Both the position numbers and the translations under genes were made by a program. 64,000 nucleotides of DNA from Glebionis coronaria. Its lineage: Eukaryota; Streptophyta; Magnoliopsida; Asterales; Asteraceae. Within the stretch, counting starts at the first letter, position 1. Each line of letters begins with the position of its first letter. Of the stretch, positions 46,334 to 57,627 are shown one piece after another. Under the pieces are notes generated by a model. The model made no database searches, was not told the origin of the DNA, and saw nothing but the letters and a program-made list of their open reading frames with translations. The stretch is taken from assembly GCA_025667525.1 (NCBI GenBank), contig CM046878.1:578378868-578442867 (forward strand). Reading direction: 5' to 3'.

Positions 46334-47944
46334 TTAGTTTTCATTGGAGATCCAAGCCTTGTCAGACTTGGATCTGTCTAGTTGTTCAACTAGAGTGGTC
46401 TTATTCTTTGCCACAAATCCCTGTTCATCCCTTTGTAACCTAAACACCCAATTTGTTCCAATGAGACTAGTAATGACCTTCTCAAGATATTTAAATCTAT
46501 TCCAAGTCATGGAAATACCATTAAAATTAGAGTTTTTCTCTTGTTTAGGTTTCCAAGTTAAGTAGGATGATGCTTCAGACTCTTGATCCTTATTAACCAA
46601 GTATCTGTGTTTATATGGTCTAAAATAAGGTCTCATACCAAACTTGGAGCTGTCAGCGCTGCATTTGTGCCTGTCAGCGTTGAATTTGTTCCTGTCAGCG
46701 CTGAATATGTTCCTGTCAACGCTGAATTTGTTCTTGTCAGCGCCTAGATTAGGGTTTGCTATAGGAACATACTGCCTGTTTGACCAAGTGTTGGTCTTTT
46801 GAAAGGGCATTTGTCCATGGGTATTAGTTGTCTTAGAGAAGAAAGGAGCTAGTCTAGTAGCCTGTGGTCTAGTGTGGACAAAAGGTCTATGGTTGACATT
46901 GGATGACCTATTGTCAGCGAATGAACTGTATTCACTCACACAATTATAGGCCAAATGTGAGAAGCTCCCACATGAGTAACAAGCCTTTTTGGACACAAAC
47001 TTAGGCTTAGACTGATAAAACCCTGTCCCATTAACACTTGCTTGGGTTCTGAATGACCTAGGTTTCCTATACATTTCAACGTATTTAACACTAGGTTGTT
47101 TCTTAATTGGGGAGCCAAGATTAATAGTTTTTCCAGTGATGGGATTGGTCACAGTGATAGGTTTAGATACTACTGGACTCTCAATGGGTGTAGGCACATA
47201 TGGACTCTCACTAAGCATCCCACCCTTAACAAACAAAGTGGGGTTGGCCTTCTTCCACTCTTCTAGGTCAATAACCTTTTGTTGATATTCCTCAACTGGA
47301 GAGAGAACTCTAGGTGGAGGAATAAATTCCTCTTCTTGGAGTTCTGGAATACCAGTCCAAGAGAGATCCTTTCTATGGACACCATAGAAGTTCCCAGCAG
47401 GTGGTGGAACAACCACATATTCTTTCAACCCAATCCCAGACATATACCTAGAATCCCTTTGTTCACTTACACATTTTTCTAGGGTTTGTGAGGCATTATC
47501 AAATCTCTGAATTTTAAGGTCTACATTATCCTTATTTTTGATAGCCTCATCTAACTTAGCCTGTAACTCAGCATTGACTCTCTCCATGATGTTTCTAATA
47601 TCCATACTAGAGTTTAACTCATGCTTTAAAATATTTATTTGATATTTTAGGTCAAACTCCATTTTCTTATACTCCTCAACTGTATTTTTAGTTTGAGTGA
47701 GATCAATTTGATAGTTAGACAACTTGCATCTCTCAGTACTCACATCTTCTAACAATCTTAAAACCTCTTTGTTAAGTTTTTCAGTATTTAACCTACAAGA
47801 AGAGTCATAACATACCTCATTATCAAATGACGAAGATGAGTTGGAACTTGAAGTACACTTGGCTTGACTGAAAACATCGTAAGATTCTTCTTCACCTTCT
47901 TCCTTAGCCTGGTTTACCTCACGGTATTGGATCTCGTTCTTCAT
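46334..47944 (-). CDS. Copia gag with coiled coil, CCHC-like knuckle and heptapeptide repeats
   Basis: 536 residues from the ATG at 47944 (MKNEIQYREV) to a stop at 46334. I choose this ATG because the earlier in-frame codon is a TTG in the primer-binding site region. The start is only about 17 bases from the primer site, so the usual N-terminal capsid helices are missing. Contents: Ser-rich acidic start, a long coiled coil (about 55-165: LNKEVLRLLEDVSTERCKL, TQTKNTVEEYKKM), a Pro-rich part, the knuckle CYSCGSFSHLAYNC (about 327-340), and five 7-residue repeats such as SADRNKF (about 408-442). It is open throughout but followed by a decayed protease. It may be a non-autonomous gag-only gene. 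Confidence 0.8.
   Translation of the reverse strand: MKNEIQYREVNQAKEEGEEESYDVFSQAKCTSSSNSSSSFDNEVCYDSSCRLNTEKLNKEVLRLLEDVSTERCKLSNYQIDLTQTKNTVEEYKKMEFDLKYQINILKHELNSSMDIRNIMERVNAELQAKLDEAIKNKDNVDLKIQRFDNASQTLEKCVSEQRDSRYMSGIGLKEYVVVPPPAGNFYGVHRKDLSWTGIPELQEEEFIPPPRVLSPVEEYQQKVIDLEEWKKANPTLFVKGGMLSESPYVPTPIESPVVSKPITVTNPITGKTINLGSPIKKQPSVKYVEMYRKPRSFRTQASVNGTGFYQSKPKFVSKKACYSCGSFSHLAYNCVSEYSSFADNRSSNVNHRPFVHTRPQATRLAPFFSKTTNTHGQMPFQKTNTWSNRQYVPIANPNLGADKNKFSVDRNIFSADRNKFNADRHKCSADSSKFGMRPYFRPYKHRYLVNKDQESEASSYLTWKPKQEKNSNFNGISMTWNRFKYLEKVITSLIGTNWVFRLQRDEQGFVAKNKTTLVEQLDRSKSDKAWISNEN
46651..46742 (-). repeat. 21-bp repeat array inside copia gag
   Basis: TGTCAGCG (or TGTCAACG) occurs at 46651, 46672, 46693, 46714 and 46735, exactly 21 bp apart. 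It encodes the heptapeptide repeat in gag. The same word and period occur in both LTRs of this element. Confidence 0.9.
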
Positions 47945-47976
47945 ATCAAAGTTTCTCAACAAGCTCTGATACCACT

Positions 47977-48560
47977 TGTTGATCCCAAACTTAGATCGAT
48001 TTAGCTTTATGTATACGAGATTAGATCAAGTAATACACTTAGAGAAACTTTGTGTATTCGACAATCTAAGTATTATGCGGAAACTAATACTCAGAACGAA
48101 AAACAAACAGAATATATGAATACCAAACTTTCACTTTGATTAATAATAACAATGAAAGATTACAATGAAAGTGTTATGAGATATGTGGAAGAGGTGTATG
48201 TGAGATGTATCTTATGTCTAACCCTAAAGCCTCCTTTTATAGGTTTAAGGAGCCTTGTACAAAAAGCTAAGATCAACTATTTTAGGAAGAGACATAAGAT
48301 AAACATACTCAAATAACTTATTGACTAAATCTTTTAAACATTTAAGAATATATTCTGAATTCTTATCTTCATATTTTGTCCACCAGCTTGAAGAATTCAT
48401 CATTGGCAGATTTAGTCCTTGTCTTTGTGTTACGATTCTTCTTGTCAACGCCTTGATAATTCTTATCAGCGTCTCACCTGTCAGCACCTCGTTTACTCTT
48501 GTCAGCGTCCAATTTCCTCTTGTCAGCGTTCTAGTGACTTAGCTAATTTTATTCCCAACA
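47977..48560 (-). repeat. 5' LTR of the nested copia
   Basis: 584 bp, nearly identical to 44195-44777, with the same TGTCAGCG array at about 48443-48530. Confidence 0.93.
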
Positions 48561-48565
48561 AAAGT

Positions 48566-49984
48566 TTCTTAGGATTTGAGGAGATTGAGAGTTTAGAGAA
48601 AGGTGATACTTGGGATATGTTTGAAGATGAGGGTACGCCTTGGAAACATCAAAAGAGACCACATTTTGGTAACGTGTATGGGAAGTGTTCTCTCCGTCCA
48701 CCGTGACACGTTACATTTGAGGTACCGTCGGGCTGATGACGTTAAGCTTAGCGCTTCGCAGGAGGCAACCCGTGGTTTGAGTGTGTTTTAAAAACTTTGT
48801 AGGTGTGTTCACTACAAACCCTCACGAGACAAAACTTGTCCAGTCGGGTTACCGAGTGGTTTAAAGGCTTGTTGCATACGCTAAATGCATCCGTGATTCA
48901 TACGAAAGTGAGTTAGGTTTTTGTTTTTGTGTGAGTTTGTCAAATTGATTTTTAACCAAAATTTCAATCTAAAGTTTTTGCATTAGGGACAATGCAATGC
49001 TTTAAGTTGAGGGGGGTGGCAGATGTGTTACATGTTTTTGTGTAAAATTTTGGTCAAAATGGGTTAAAATGTGATTTTTGGGGAAAACTTAAATTTATTT
49101 AAGAATTTTTAAAAAACATTATAAGAGTCGTGTGCTAATTAGATTTGTAAGTTTCTTCTACATATATGTTTGTTGAGTGTTTGCAGATTCTGAAGATTAG
49201 CTTGTGGATGATTTATTGGAGCAAGCTAGAAGATTTAGCCATAAATATCAGGTGCACCCGATTCTATTGTATAATTTGGTTAGTAAATTGATTTGATTGT
49301 TTGCATGTAGTTAGACATATGTATAATTTAGATGATCAAACCACGCTGGTTGAATTCCCTCTACTTACCTTTGCTTAGATCGAGTAAAAAGTTTGAATAA
49401 ATAATATGAAATATAGTAATGTAATAGTTGGGTTAGGGCACTTAGAATTGATCTTATTCGGCTCGCCGCCCGCGCACGATGGCCTTAGAAAAGAGTTGGA
49501 GAACTTTCATAATTATTGGTGATAGTCATATGTTGGGCTTGCCTATCTGATTCATCACCCGCACAAGATGATACTTTAGTTGTTAGCATGGGTCAGACGC
49601 CAATTTTTATGATGGATAGCATTGCACTTAGTTGAGACACTTTTATGTGAAATAACCCAATCCTTGCATTATTGTAATGAAATTAGGAATATTAGTTTAA
49701 TTTAGTGCATTGTATAATTTTACTATATGGTAGATAACTCCATCATATGATGTACCAGTAGGCAGGAATTATAATTGTTCCCATTTAATTAAAATGAAAA
49801 ATTAACCGATTCTCATGTGCCGATGTGTCTTAGTATGCACCTATAGGATCGGTAAATGATTGGTATTTATATCAACCTTAAAAGGAGTGTATAAAGCGTT
49901 CGGGATGACTTGTATAAGAAACGGTCCCGAATGGCTAAAAAAAAGAGCTTATGTGTGATGTAAAAAAAGTGAAAAAAAATTGTG

Positions 49985-50015
<31 letters not shown>

Positions 50016-50423
50016 AGAAAAGGAGGTGAAAGTACATAAGCTAAAGTAGGATGGCTTATGATATGCTCTTATGGTATAAAAACTCCAATGTTATAAAAGG
50101 TGTACGATATTCTCGCCTCTTGTTTTAGATTAATGTTTAGATTGATTATAGGTGTGCATGAGGTACGTTGGACACATGGTTATTTATATGAAATGTAAAG
50201 TAAATGGAATCAATGGGAATGGTTATGCTAAGTGTTTAAGAAGGATAAAATATTGGTTATCATTTTGGATTATTTTTCATGTAGGATGGTTATTAGTGTA
50301 TAAAGTTAAATTTGATCTTTTTGATAGAATTTCAATAGTATGATTAAAAATTATGAAATTAACATGCTTGTATAATTTTATTTTATTTTTACTGAGACAG
50401 TAAAGGTTAAGTGTGAGGGGGTC
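48566..50423 (+). other. 3' interior of the Athila-like element
   Basis: Continuation after the nested copia. About 48 codons at 48566-48706 end in FGNVYGKCSLRPP with no known domain. Then GTTAAGCTTAGCGC and AGGAGGCAACCCGTGG (about 48740-48775), a motif I recall from the 3' part of such elements. A run of A and G at 49968-50030 follows. No pol. Confidence 0.55.
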
Positions 50424-51765
50424 TGATTGGTGTATTTTGCATACACCTAATAGCATGCTAATTTAGAATAATTATATATTTATTTTTCGTTATACATGTA
50501 CTTTTAATGTGTTTTGTGATTATGTAGGTTGCGAGCGAAATGGAATAAAATGGCCGCTTAATTATTTTTTTTTTGAGAAAAGACATTGTGAGCGCCGATA
50601 AATGAAGAAAAAATATTGAATAAAAAGATTTGAGCGCGTCGCAATATTTTCGGTCATATTTTATTTGTCCGAGCTTCGTTTGAGCAATTGTTGCCGTTGG
50701 ATTATTTTTTATTGGGCCAAAGTTATTCTATCCCAAAAGAATAAACAAAATAATAAAAAAACATGGGGCCCAATAGTAAATATAAACCGACACATGTGTT
50801 AGAGTATAAAAAGAAAAAAAAGAGAGCACAATAGGGGGTGAATAGTCGACGCAGCATATAACAATTCACAAAGAGAAAAAAAAGGGACAAAGCAAAAGGA
50901 CAACTCGTTTGCCATTATTCAAAAGAGAAGAAAACATCAGTTTGTCCTGGATTCATTAATTGATGGAAGTCAGCCGCAATTCATATTAGCAAGGAGGGCA
51001 TTATCAGCCGCATAAAAAACGATTCTTCCCTTATTCATAAAGATGGTGGCAAGTGTACAACGGGGCGGGTACACCGCGATGTCCGGTTAATTTTATTGTA
51101 ATTCCTTCCGGTAACTTTATTTATGGTTTGATCATTACTTTTGGATTATCATATTTTTATTACGTTGATTTATGATTTATTTATAAATTATTTTTATTTA
51201 CTTAATATTATGTTTAATTATTTGTGCAAGACAATTTATTATTAGTTAACGATTCATACTTATTCTATTTAGTTAAAGAAAAAGATGGTCGTATAATCAA
51301 CATAAATTGTACCTAAATAAATTATTAAAACATAATTATTCGTTGGATTAATATAAGATTTATTATCGCGAGTCATTGATAAACATAATAAATGCCGACA
51401 TTAATTCATTCATATTAAGTCAAAATAATCTTTGTAAACGAACTAAAAAGTTTTGATAATCCATAAGCGTGATCAACCAAAAATATTAGGAGCTAGAAGG
51501 AATTACATTTTTCTTTTAATTGTTTACATCTTTATTATATTTTTCTAGCTTTATTATTAGTTTAATAATTATTTTAATTTTTAATTAGCATTTTTATTAT
51601 CAAGAGTATTTTAGTCGTTAGATTTCAAAACCAAAACTTTAATTGATCAGTGATCACCATGAAACTTAAACTAAAACCACATATTCCTCGTGGATCGATA
51701 CCCACTTACCCTATCTAGTATAAGGTAATTAGGTTATTTTTTGACCGGCACTTCGACGTCGATCA
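50424..51765 (+). repeat. 3' LTR of the Athila-like element
   Basis: 1342 bp, followed by the GTACA duplication where the SIRE-like gag resumes. Confidence 0.92.
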
Positions 51766-51770
51766 GTACA

Positions 51771-52730
51771 TTCCGAAACCAATTATTATATCAATAATAG
51801 TTCTTCTCAAGATGATAGTGAATTAGAAGGCCAATACAATAACTTACATAAGCTTAGCCTTAAATTCATTGAAAAGAACAAAGTGCTAAAATCAACTAGA
51901 ACCAGGCTTGAAAATGAGATTAGTGATCTAAGAGAGAAATTCGCTAAGCTTGAGAAAAACAAATAAGTTGATCTAGGTTGTTTAAAATCTAAAAACATTA
52001 GACAAGAGAATGAAGATCTCAAGAGTACTTCCACTAAATTGGAAAAGTTCATGAAAGGTACTAGTACTCTTGATGATATGTTGAACAAACAAATTCATTC
52101 TAAGGAAAGACTTGGGTTTGGATATAACACTAATGAAGCATCAACTAGTGAACCAAAACAAGTTAGGTTTTCAGAAAAACGCACCCCTGTACGCGGTTCG
52201 CCAGCATATGGCGCGGTTCCTTATAACTATGGAACCACAGGTGGAGCTAAAGAACCGTGGACATAGGATAGTTTTTGTGAAAATCCTGAACTTTCTGAAA
52301 AGTCTATTTTAGGTGAAGGGCCAAAACATATTCTTATTAACAAGGTCAAAGTACATATTCTTGAAAAGCCTACTCTAGATAAATTCTACAAGCCCTTGAG
52401 TAAACCTCTAATGGGAACTAGAAACTTATCTAGACAAACATCTACTCCTCCAAGAATACGAAATGAGTCAAAACCTAGAGGTATAACACCAACACCAAAA
52501 AGAGATGATCAAGCTAAGTCACGACCTAGAAGTAAAAATCCAACACCTAAAAGGAATAACAATAATTCTATATCAAGGTCAAAGAAACCTAGGAGAAACT
52601 ATGGACAACAAAATGGCCATATGAATTGGACAATTTTCAACAACAATACTTTTCCCCATGGGGAATTTTTCCTCCATTCATGCATCCCAACCAAATGCAA
52701 GGGATGTTTGGAACTAACAACGTTGGACCC
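51771..52730 (+). pseudogene. SIRE-like gag, C-terminal part
   Basis: Continues the gag broken at 41430. A coiled-coil stretch (ELEGQYNNLHKLSLKFIEKN, then LENEISDLREKFAKLEKN) is cut by a TAA. It continues with KFMKGTSTLDDMLNKQIHS and KERLGFGYN at 52039-52266, and a stop follows GGAKEPWT. A basic Pro/Ser/Arg region (52396-52734) ends gag. The part encoding RTPVRGSPAYGAVPYNYGTT contains the GCGGTTCC/GGAACC words also found in the LTR. Several stops make it a pseudogene. Confidence 0.82.
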
Positions 52731-52783
52731 ATGAGATATTGGGGAACAAATGTTTGATCTTGTGTGTTGTTACCTAGATATGC

Positions 52784-54604
52784 TTGGGAATCGATTTAGA
52801 GCATGACGAGTGGATTAAGGATAGTGGTTGTTCTAAACACATGCCGGGTAATCAAAGTTTGTTCTCGCACTACAAAGCATATGATGGAGGTAACGTTACA
52901 TTCGCAGGTAATCGACCTAGTAATATAATTGGCAAAGGTACAATCTCTCTTGACTCTAAGACCATAGAAAACGTAGAGCACTTAGATAACTTAGGTTTTA
53001 ACCTTCTAAGTATAGGTCAAATTTTTGACAATAAGTGTAAGGTCATTCAAAATCAAAGTAACTTCTTTTGTTTTGTCTCCTTGATTGAACCAAAGTACGT
53101 TAAAGAAGCTTTGATGGATAAGAGTTAGGTCATCGCTATGCAAGAAGAACTGAATAAATTCATTGATAATAACGTTTGGGAACTTGTTCCTCCACCTAGA
53201 AGTTCGACCATCATAGGAACCAAATGGGTATATAGGAATAAGTTAGACGAGAATGGTGTTGTGTCTCGTAACAAGGCTAGACTTGTAGCTCAAGGCTATA
53301 ATCAATAAGAAACGAGGCATACACACCCGTAGCAAGATTAGAATCTATTAGAATCCTTTTAGCCTACGCTTGTGCCTTAGACTTTAAGCTTCAACAAACG
53401 GATGTAAAGAGTGCATTTCTTAACAGTTTGATCAATGAGGAGGTATATGTGGCTCAACCTCCCAGCTTCATAGATTTTGAGAAACTAGATCATGTTTACA
53501 AGCTTAAGAAAGCTCTTTATGGTCTCAAACAAACACCCAAAGCTTGGTATGATAGACTTAAAGCGTTTCTTGTAAAACATGAGTATACCATGGGGATGGT
53601 AGACAATACGCTCTTTACAAAGAAGAAAGGTTCTCACCTCATTATCGTACAAATATATGTTGATGACATTGTATTTGGTTTAACTTGTCAATCATTGTGT
53701 GATAACTTTGCCAAAATCATGCATGATGAGTTTGAAATGAGTATGATGTGAGAACTCAACTTCTTTTTGGGACTCCAAATTAAACAAATGGACGATGGTA
53801 TTTTCTTTAATCAATCCAAGTATGTTAAATAAATGCTAAAGAAGTTTGGATTAGAAGACTCTAGACCAATGAAGACCCCTATGGCCTCGGATACTAAACT
53901 CACCGTAGATGATGATTGTGAGTCGGTAGACAACACGAAATGCAGAGATATGATTGGTAGTTTGTTTTACCTAACGGCAAGTCGACCGGATATCATGTTT
54001 AGTGTATGCCTTTGTGCTTGCTTCCAAGAGGCTGCCAAAACCTGTCACCTTGAAGCGGTTAAGCATACATTTTGATGCATTAAGGGCACTATACATTTAG
54101 GATTATGGTATCCTAAAGGGACCAACGTAGAAACCATTGTCTATGCGGACTCGGATCATGCGAGAGACTATGTGGACCAGAAAAGCACTAGTGGAGTTTG
54201 TACCTTCATGGGTTGTTGTTTAACTTCTTGGTTCTCCAAGAAACTAACCTCTCTTGCAATATCCACCACGGAAGTCGAGTTTGTGAGTGTCAGTAAAGCT
54301 TGTCAACAAGCTCTATGGATGAAGCAAGCGCTCGTTGATTACGAGATTTCTCTTTATGATGTTCCCATCATGTGCGACAATAAGGGTACAATAGACCTTA
54401 GCAAGAATCCCGTGCAACATTCGTGAACTAAGCACATAGAGATTCGCCACCATTTCCTTAGGGATAATGTTTAAAAGGGGAACATTTCGATTGAGAAGGT
54501 ACCCTCGGTAGAAAACTTAGCCGACATCTTCACTAAGCCACTTAAGATGGAACCTTTTAATTACTTGCGTCTAGGTCTAGGTTTAATGGAACATATTCCT
54601 TAAT
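52784..54604 (+). pseudogene. SIRE-like pol: protease, RT and RNase H, integrase deleted
   Basis: Protease WIKDSGCSKHMPG with DSG at about 52815, continuing to NLLSIGQIFDNKCKV. At about 53095 the frame jumps from protease to KYVKEALMDKS and the start of reverse transcriptase (NNVWELVPPP, GTKWVYRNKLDENG), so the pre-integrase and integrase domains are deleted. Reverse transcriptase continues with EEVYVAQPPSF, ALYGLKQTPKAWYDRLK and YVDDIVFG (about 53657). RNase H covers YADSDHARDYVDQKSTSG to TEVEFVSVSKACQQALWMK, ending LADIFTKPL and a TAA at about 54604. Many stops and frameshifts are present. Confidence 0.88.
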
Positions 54605-56126
54605 TGTGTATTCTATTAATCGAGTCTTTTTCTCTTCTGAGTCTTTTCTTTCTTTAAGTTATTGATTATTGAAAACTCTTTTTGGAAAACTTCTTCTCTC
54701 TTTTTTCAAAATTCTCTAAGTTCTTTCGAAAATGGTCGAGAAATGTTTTTGCATTGTTAATTCAATCTAAAAACATTTTTCATAGCTTCTCGCTATTAAT
54801 AATAAGCTTACATAATTCATATGTATGTGTCTCTCAAATATAGCAAGAACAAAAGTGAACTACGGAGGATCATTGTGTCATGACTTTTTGTCTAGTTCTA
54901 CACACTTCCAACATCGATTTTCTTTAAAATCCATGTATTTTGGTCAAAACCTTGTTTCGTGAGTTCTTATGTGTTTTCTTTGTCTATCTTTGCTTCTTAG
55001 CATGTCTTCATGATTAGTTAGACTAGAAAAATAGGATTTGTTGAATTGGAAAATCCTCACTCATCACCAAAATCAACCCACTATGGGCAGTTGTTATTTG
55101 AGACCGCAACTCCTTATCGATAAGGAACCGCCAATGGAGAAAAGGAATCGCGTACAGAGCCTTCTTTTTCGGGTATTTCTGAAACTCCAAATTTGTTCCA
55201 ACACTTTATGGAATTTTTGTTTCAACTCTTTGACAATCCCCAAAATATCTTGGGCTTTCTCTATTTAACCTTAAGCATTTTGCATCTTTTCTCAAATCAA
55301 AATGTCTTATTCTCCAAATTAAAACCTTAATTTTCCTCCATTTTCTCCAATTGCTTTCAATCCAAATTCACCCAAGAACACTTAAAATCACATCTCTTAT
55401 CCTTCTAAGAATGTTAATTGTGGAACTTCTTATCTTCCACCACTAGCCTTTAGTGTTCTTCCTCCTTCACATGATAATGTCATGCATCATGGGACATATT
55501 GTCATTTTTTTCAATATCAACATCTTGCTATGGCTCATATCTATGAGGAGTTTAATTACATCAAGAGTATCTTAGTCAAACCTCCTCTCCACTATGACTA
55601 TGAGATCTCTACCAACCCACCACCACCTCCTTCCACCACTACCTTGTCTTTTATCTATGCATTGGTTGCTTATCTTCAAGACATCTAGTTCAAGCAAATC
55701 TTAGAGTTCTAGTTTAACTTGGATTAGTTTTATGCTTCTCTTTTGGATTGTTTTATTTCTCATACATCTTTGTATGCTTTGTTTCCTTGTATCTTTTATC
55801 ATGTTTCCTTTTAACATGACATATCTTGGATCTTTGTCTCTTCTCTTATTTTTTGTGACCTTTGCTATATCTTGTTGGGTGTCTCTTCTCTACTACTAAA
55901 CCTTCTATGTAGCTTGTAACCACATCTTGATTCCTTGGTGCCCCAAGCAAGGGGGAGTAAGCACCAAGGGGGATCATTTGCAAAGTCCGGTTCTTTTCTT
56001 CTTCAAAGACTTTTGCAACCTTTTTGCTTCGACATAGGGGGAGAAATGAAATAAACTAGTCTTTGAAAATCTTGTTTTTATTAGGTGATTGAGTTTATGT
56101 ATTTTCGGAATCAAAAAGGGGGAGAT
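54605..56126 (+). other. 3' region of the SIRE-like element
   Basis: 1.5 kb between pol and the 3' LTR, where SIRE-type elements may carry an extra ORF. Only broken open stretches are seen (55038-55268, 55482-55688), with no recognised domain. CCTTATCGATAAGGAACCGC at 55112-55131 matches the LTR motif. The polypurine tract AAAAAGGGGGAGAT is at 56113-56126. Confidence 0.6.
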
Positions 56127-57304
56127 TGTTAATGCAATGATGCCTAAAAACGTTACTTGCATTTACGAAAACAACGAAAAATGAATTCTTGAGTTCAAGT
56201 ATTTTTCATTTCAACCATTATCACTTAAGGTATGTACAAACAAGTACTCATCCTAATTAAGTGATCAAGGATTTAATGTTTTCTTAAAACTAACGTTTTA
56301 TTAAGTGTGACAAGTTTTTATTAAACTTTCTTTTTAAGAAAATGTTTTATTAATTTAATTATTTAAAAATTTTAAAATGGCATATTCTATTCAGGTTTGG
56401 AATATCGTTTCAGGATATTTTAATTTCCAGATTCGAACCATACCACTAAACGACAAAAAGGAGCGGAGTCTACTCCGGCGGTTCCTTAGTGGCTATGACG
56501 TTTCCTTATCGATAAGGAACCGTGGGCTACAATAAGGAACCACGGGCAGATATAACCGTTGGAAGTTTGTCTTATAAATAGTGGATCATTCTCAGATTTT
56601 CTCTTCACCTCTTTTGCACATACATTTCTAGATTCTTTCATACTTCTTAAATCAATCAAATCCTTGGTCATTTGGTTGATTACTACTTGTTTAGAAGTGA
56701 ATCTTTCGCCTCCTATCTCTTCCTCTCTAAGTGCAAATAAAAGAACACTTTCATCCTTGAAGTGTTGTGTCTACCTCAAAGATCCATTGAAGATCCAAAC
56801 TTATTTATTCATTGTTGTGTCATTGTTGTGAAGATCCAAGTACTTTTGTCTATTTGGAAGTTGTGTATGTATTAAGGTTAGTACTTGGTCCTTAAAGTAT
56901 ATTGGTGTAGATTGGTCCTAGCTACGATTAGGGCTCGACTATTAGCTTAGAGTCAGAAATTGGATAAGCAACGTTATGTACAGTTTCTCCACCTTAAAGA
57001 GCTTGTTGATTAGTGAACTCTCGAGTAAGGAGTACTCAAGGAGTGGAGTAGGAACGAGGAGTGAGCTTTGTTGTCGAACCACTATAAATCCTTGTTGTTT
57101 GGATGATCTTTCCTTTCCTTATCTCTTTACATTCATTACTCTTTATACTTGTGATTATTAATTTAGTTGCACTATACCTTGTTCATATTGTGTGTAAGAA
57201 GGTTTCACATAAATAATCAAGCCTAAGTTTTTGAAAATGATTTTTAAAACCATCTTTTAACAAGTAAATTTAAGAAACTATTCAATCCCCCTTTAATTTC
57301 TACA
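56127..57304 (+). repeat. 3' LTR of the SIRE-like element
   Basis: 1178 bp (TGTTAATGC...TTTCTACA), with GCGGTTCC at 56478 and the palindrome TTCCTTATCGATAAGGAA at about 56502-56519. Confidence 0.9.
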
Positions 57305-57309
57305 AATAT

Positions 57310-57627
57310 TTTTACACGTGTAGTTTTAAATGAAAAACAGGAACACAAACACAATAACTAAACTAATCACTTCATCGTCCTTAATAGCAATTGAAAAATA
57401 TTGATAATCCTTAATGGTTTATAGAGAGAGAAAGTGAGGTTGGTAATATTTTAGAGAGACAAAGATATTAGTGCAATATTAAGTGAAATGATGAAACAAC
57501 CAACACCCTCTACATTTAAGGAGAGGGTTTATATACCCGATTAGTGATTATATAGAAAGTGATTTTTCTAACAAAGTGTAGAAAGACACTGATAGAGTGA
57601 CATGTGTCATTCATTTAAATTATAACA
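57310..57627 (-). repeat. Probable 5' LTR of the old copia element
   Basis: The minus strand has TATATAAA (57535-57528) followed by a 24-base hairpin ACCCTCT...AGAGGGT (57528-57505). The LTR at 61978-62296 has the same arrangement. It probably starts TGTTATAATTT at 57627. The inner end and primer site are not clear. Confidence 0.6.

Larger units (their letters stand above)
44195..48560 (-). mobile_element. Copia element without RT, minus strand, inside the Athila-like element
   Basis: LTRs of 583 and 584 bp (TGTTGATCCC...CCCAACA) show only a few differences. Flanks are AACGT and AAAGT, a 4-of-5 duplication. Primer-binding site TGGTATCAGAGCTT (minus strand, 47974-47961) and polypurine tract TTTAGGGGAGGAT (about 44778-44791) set the orientation. 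Inside are a long intact gag frame and a protease remnant. Integrase, reverse transcriptase and RNase H are missing. Confidence 0.92.
41431..51765 (+). mobile_element. Athila-like Ty3/gypsy element without pol
   Basis: LTRs of 1342 bp each (TGATTGGTG...GTCGATCA) are flanked by a perfect GTACA duplication (41426-41430 and 51766-51770). The primer-binding site TTTGGCGCCGCTGCCTGGG (42777-42795) is the Asp-tRNA type typical of Athila/Tat. The polypurine tract GTGAGGGGGTC precedes the right LTR. The interior is about 3.3 kb once the nested copia is removed. It has gag-like pieces but no protease, reverse transcriptase or integrase, so it looks non-autonomous. Confidence 0.9.
39088..57304 (+). mobile_element. 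SIRE/Maximus-like copia element, hosting two nested elements
   Basis: LTRs of 1219 and 1178 bp, a canonical primer-binding site TGGTATCAGAGC, gag and pol fragments in copia order, and a polypurine tract AAAAAGGGGGAGAT before the right LTR. Flanks are AATAC on the left and AATAT on the right, a 4-of-5 target duplication. Gag is interrupted at 41430 by the Athila-like element and resumes at 51771. The coding part has many stops and lacks the integrase, so it is inactive. It sits in the leader of the old minus-strand copia. Confidence 0.92.
13130..57627 (-). mobile_element. Old minus-strand copia remnant that hosts two insertion towers
   Basis: Reading right to left on the minus strand: a 5' LTR (about 57310-57627), a leader rich in 26-bp repeats (38790-37915), gag (37710-36843), and more gag (14619-13130). 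A SIRE-like element sits in the leader (39088-57304) and a 701-bp-LTR element sits in gag (14620-36842). Once these are removed, the gag reading order runs smoothly across the gap. No pol and no 3' LTR are visible, so the left end was lost, probably in the junction at 12911-13129. The outer coordinates are estimates. The gag type matches the element at 61978 onward, and the two LTR promoters are alike. Confidence 0.7.

Noticed and set aside
54605..56126. Envelope-like gene of the SIRE-type element
   Set aside because: Some SIRE relatives have an extra ORF here, but only short broken frames without signal peptide or membrane pattern are present.
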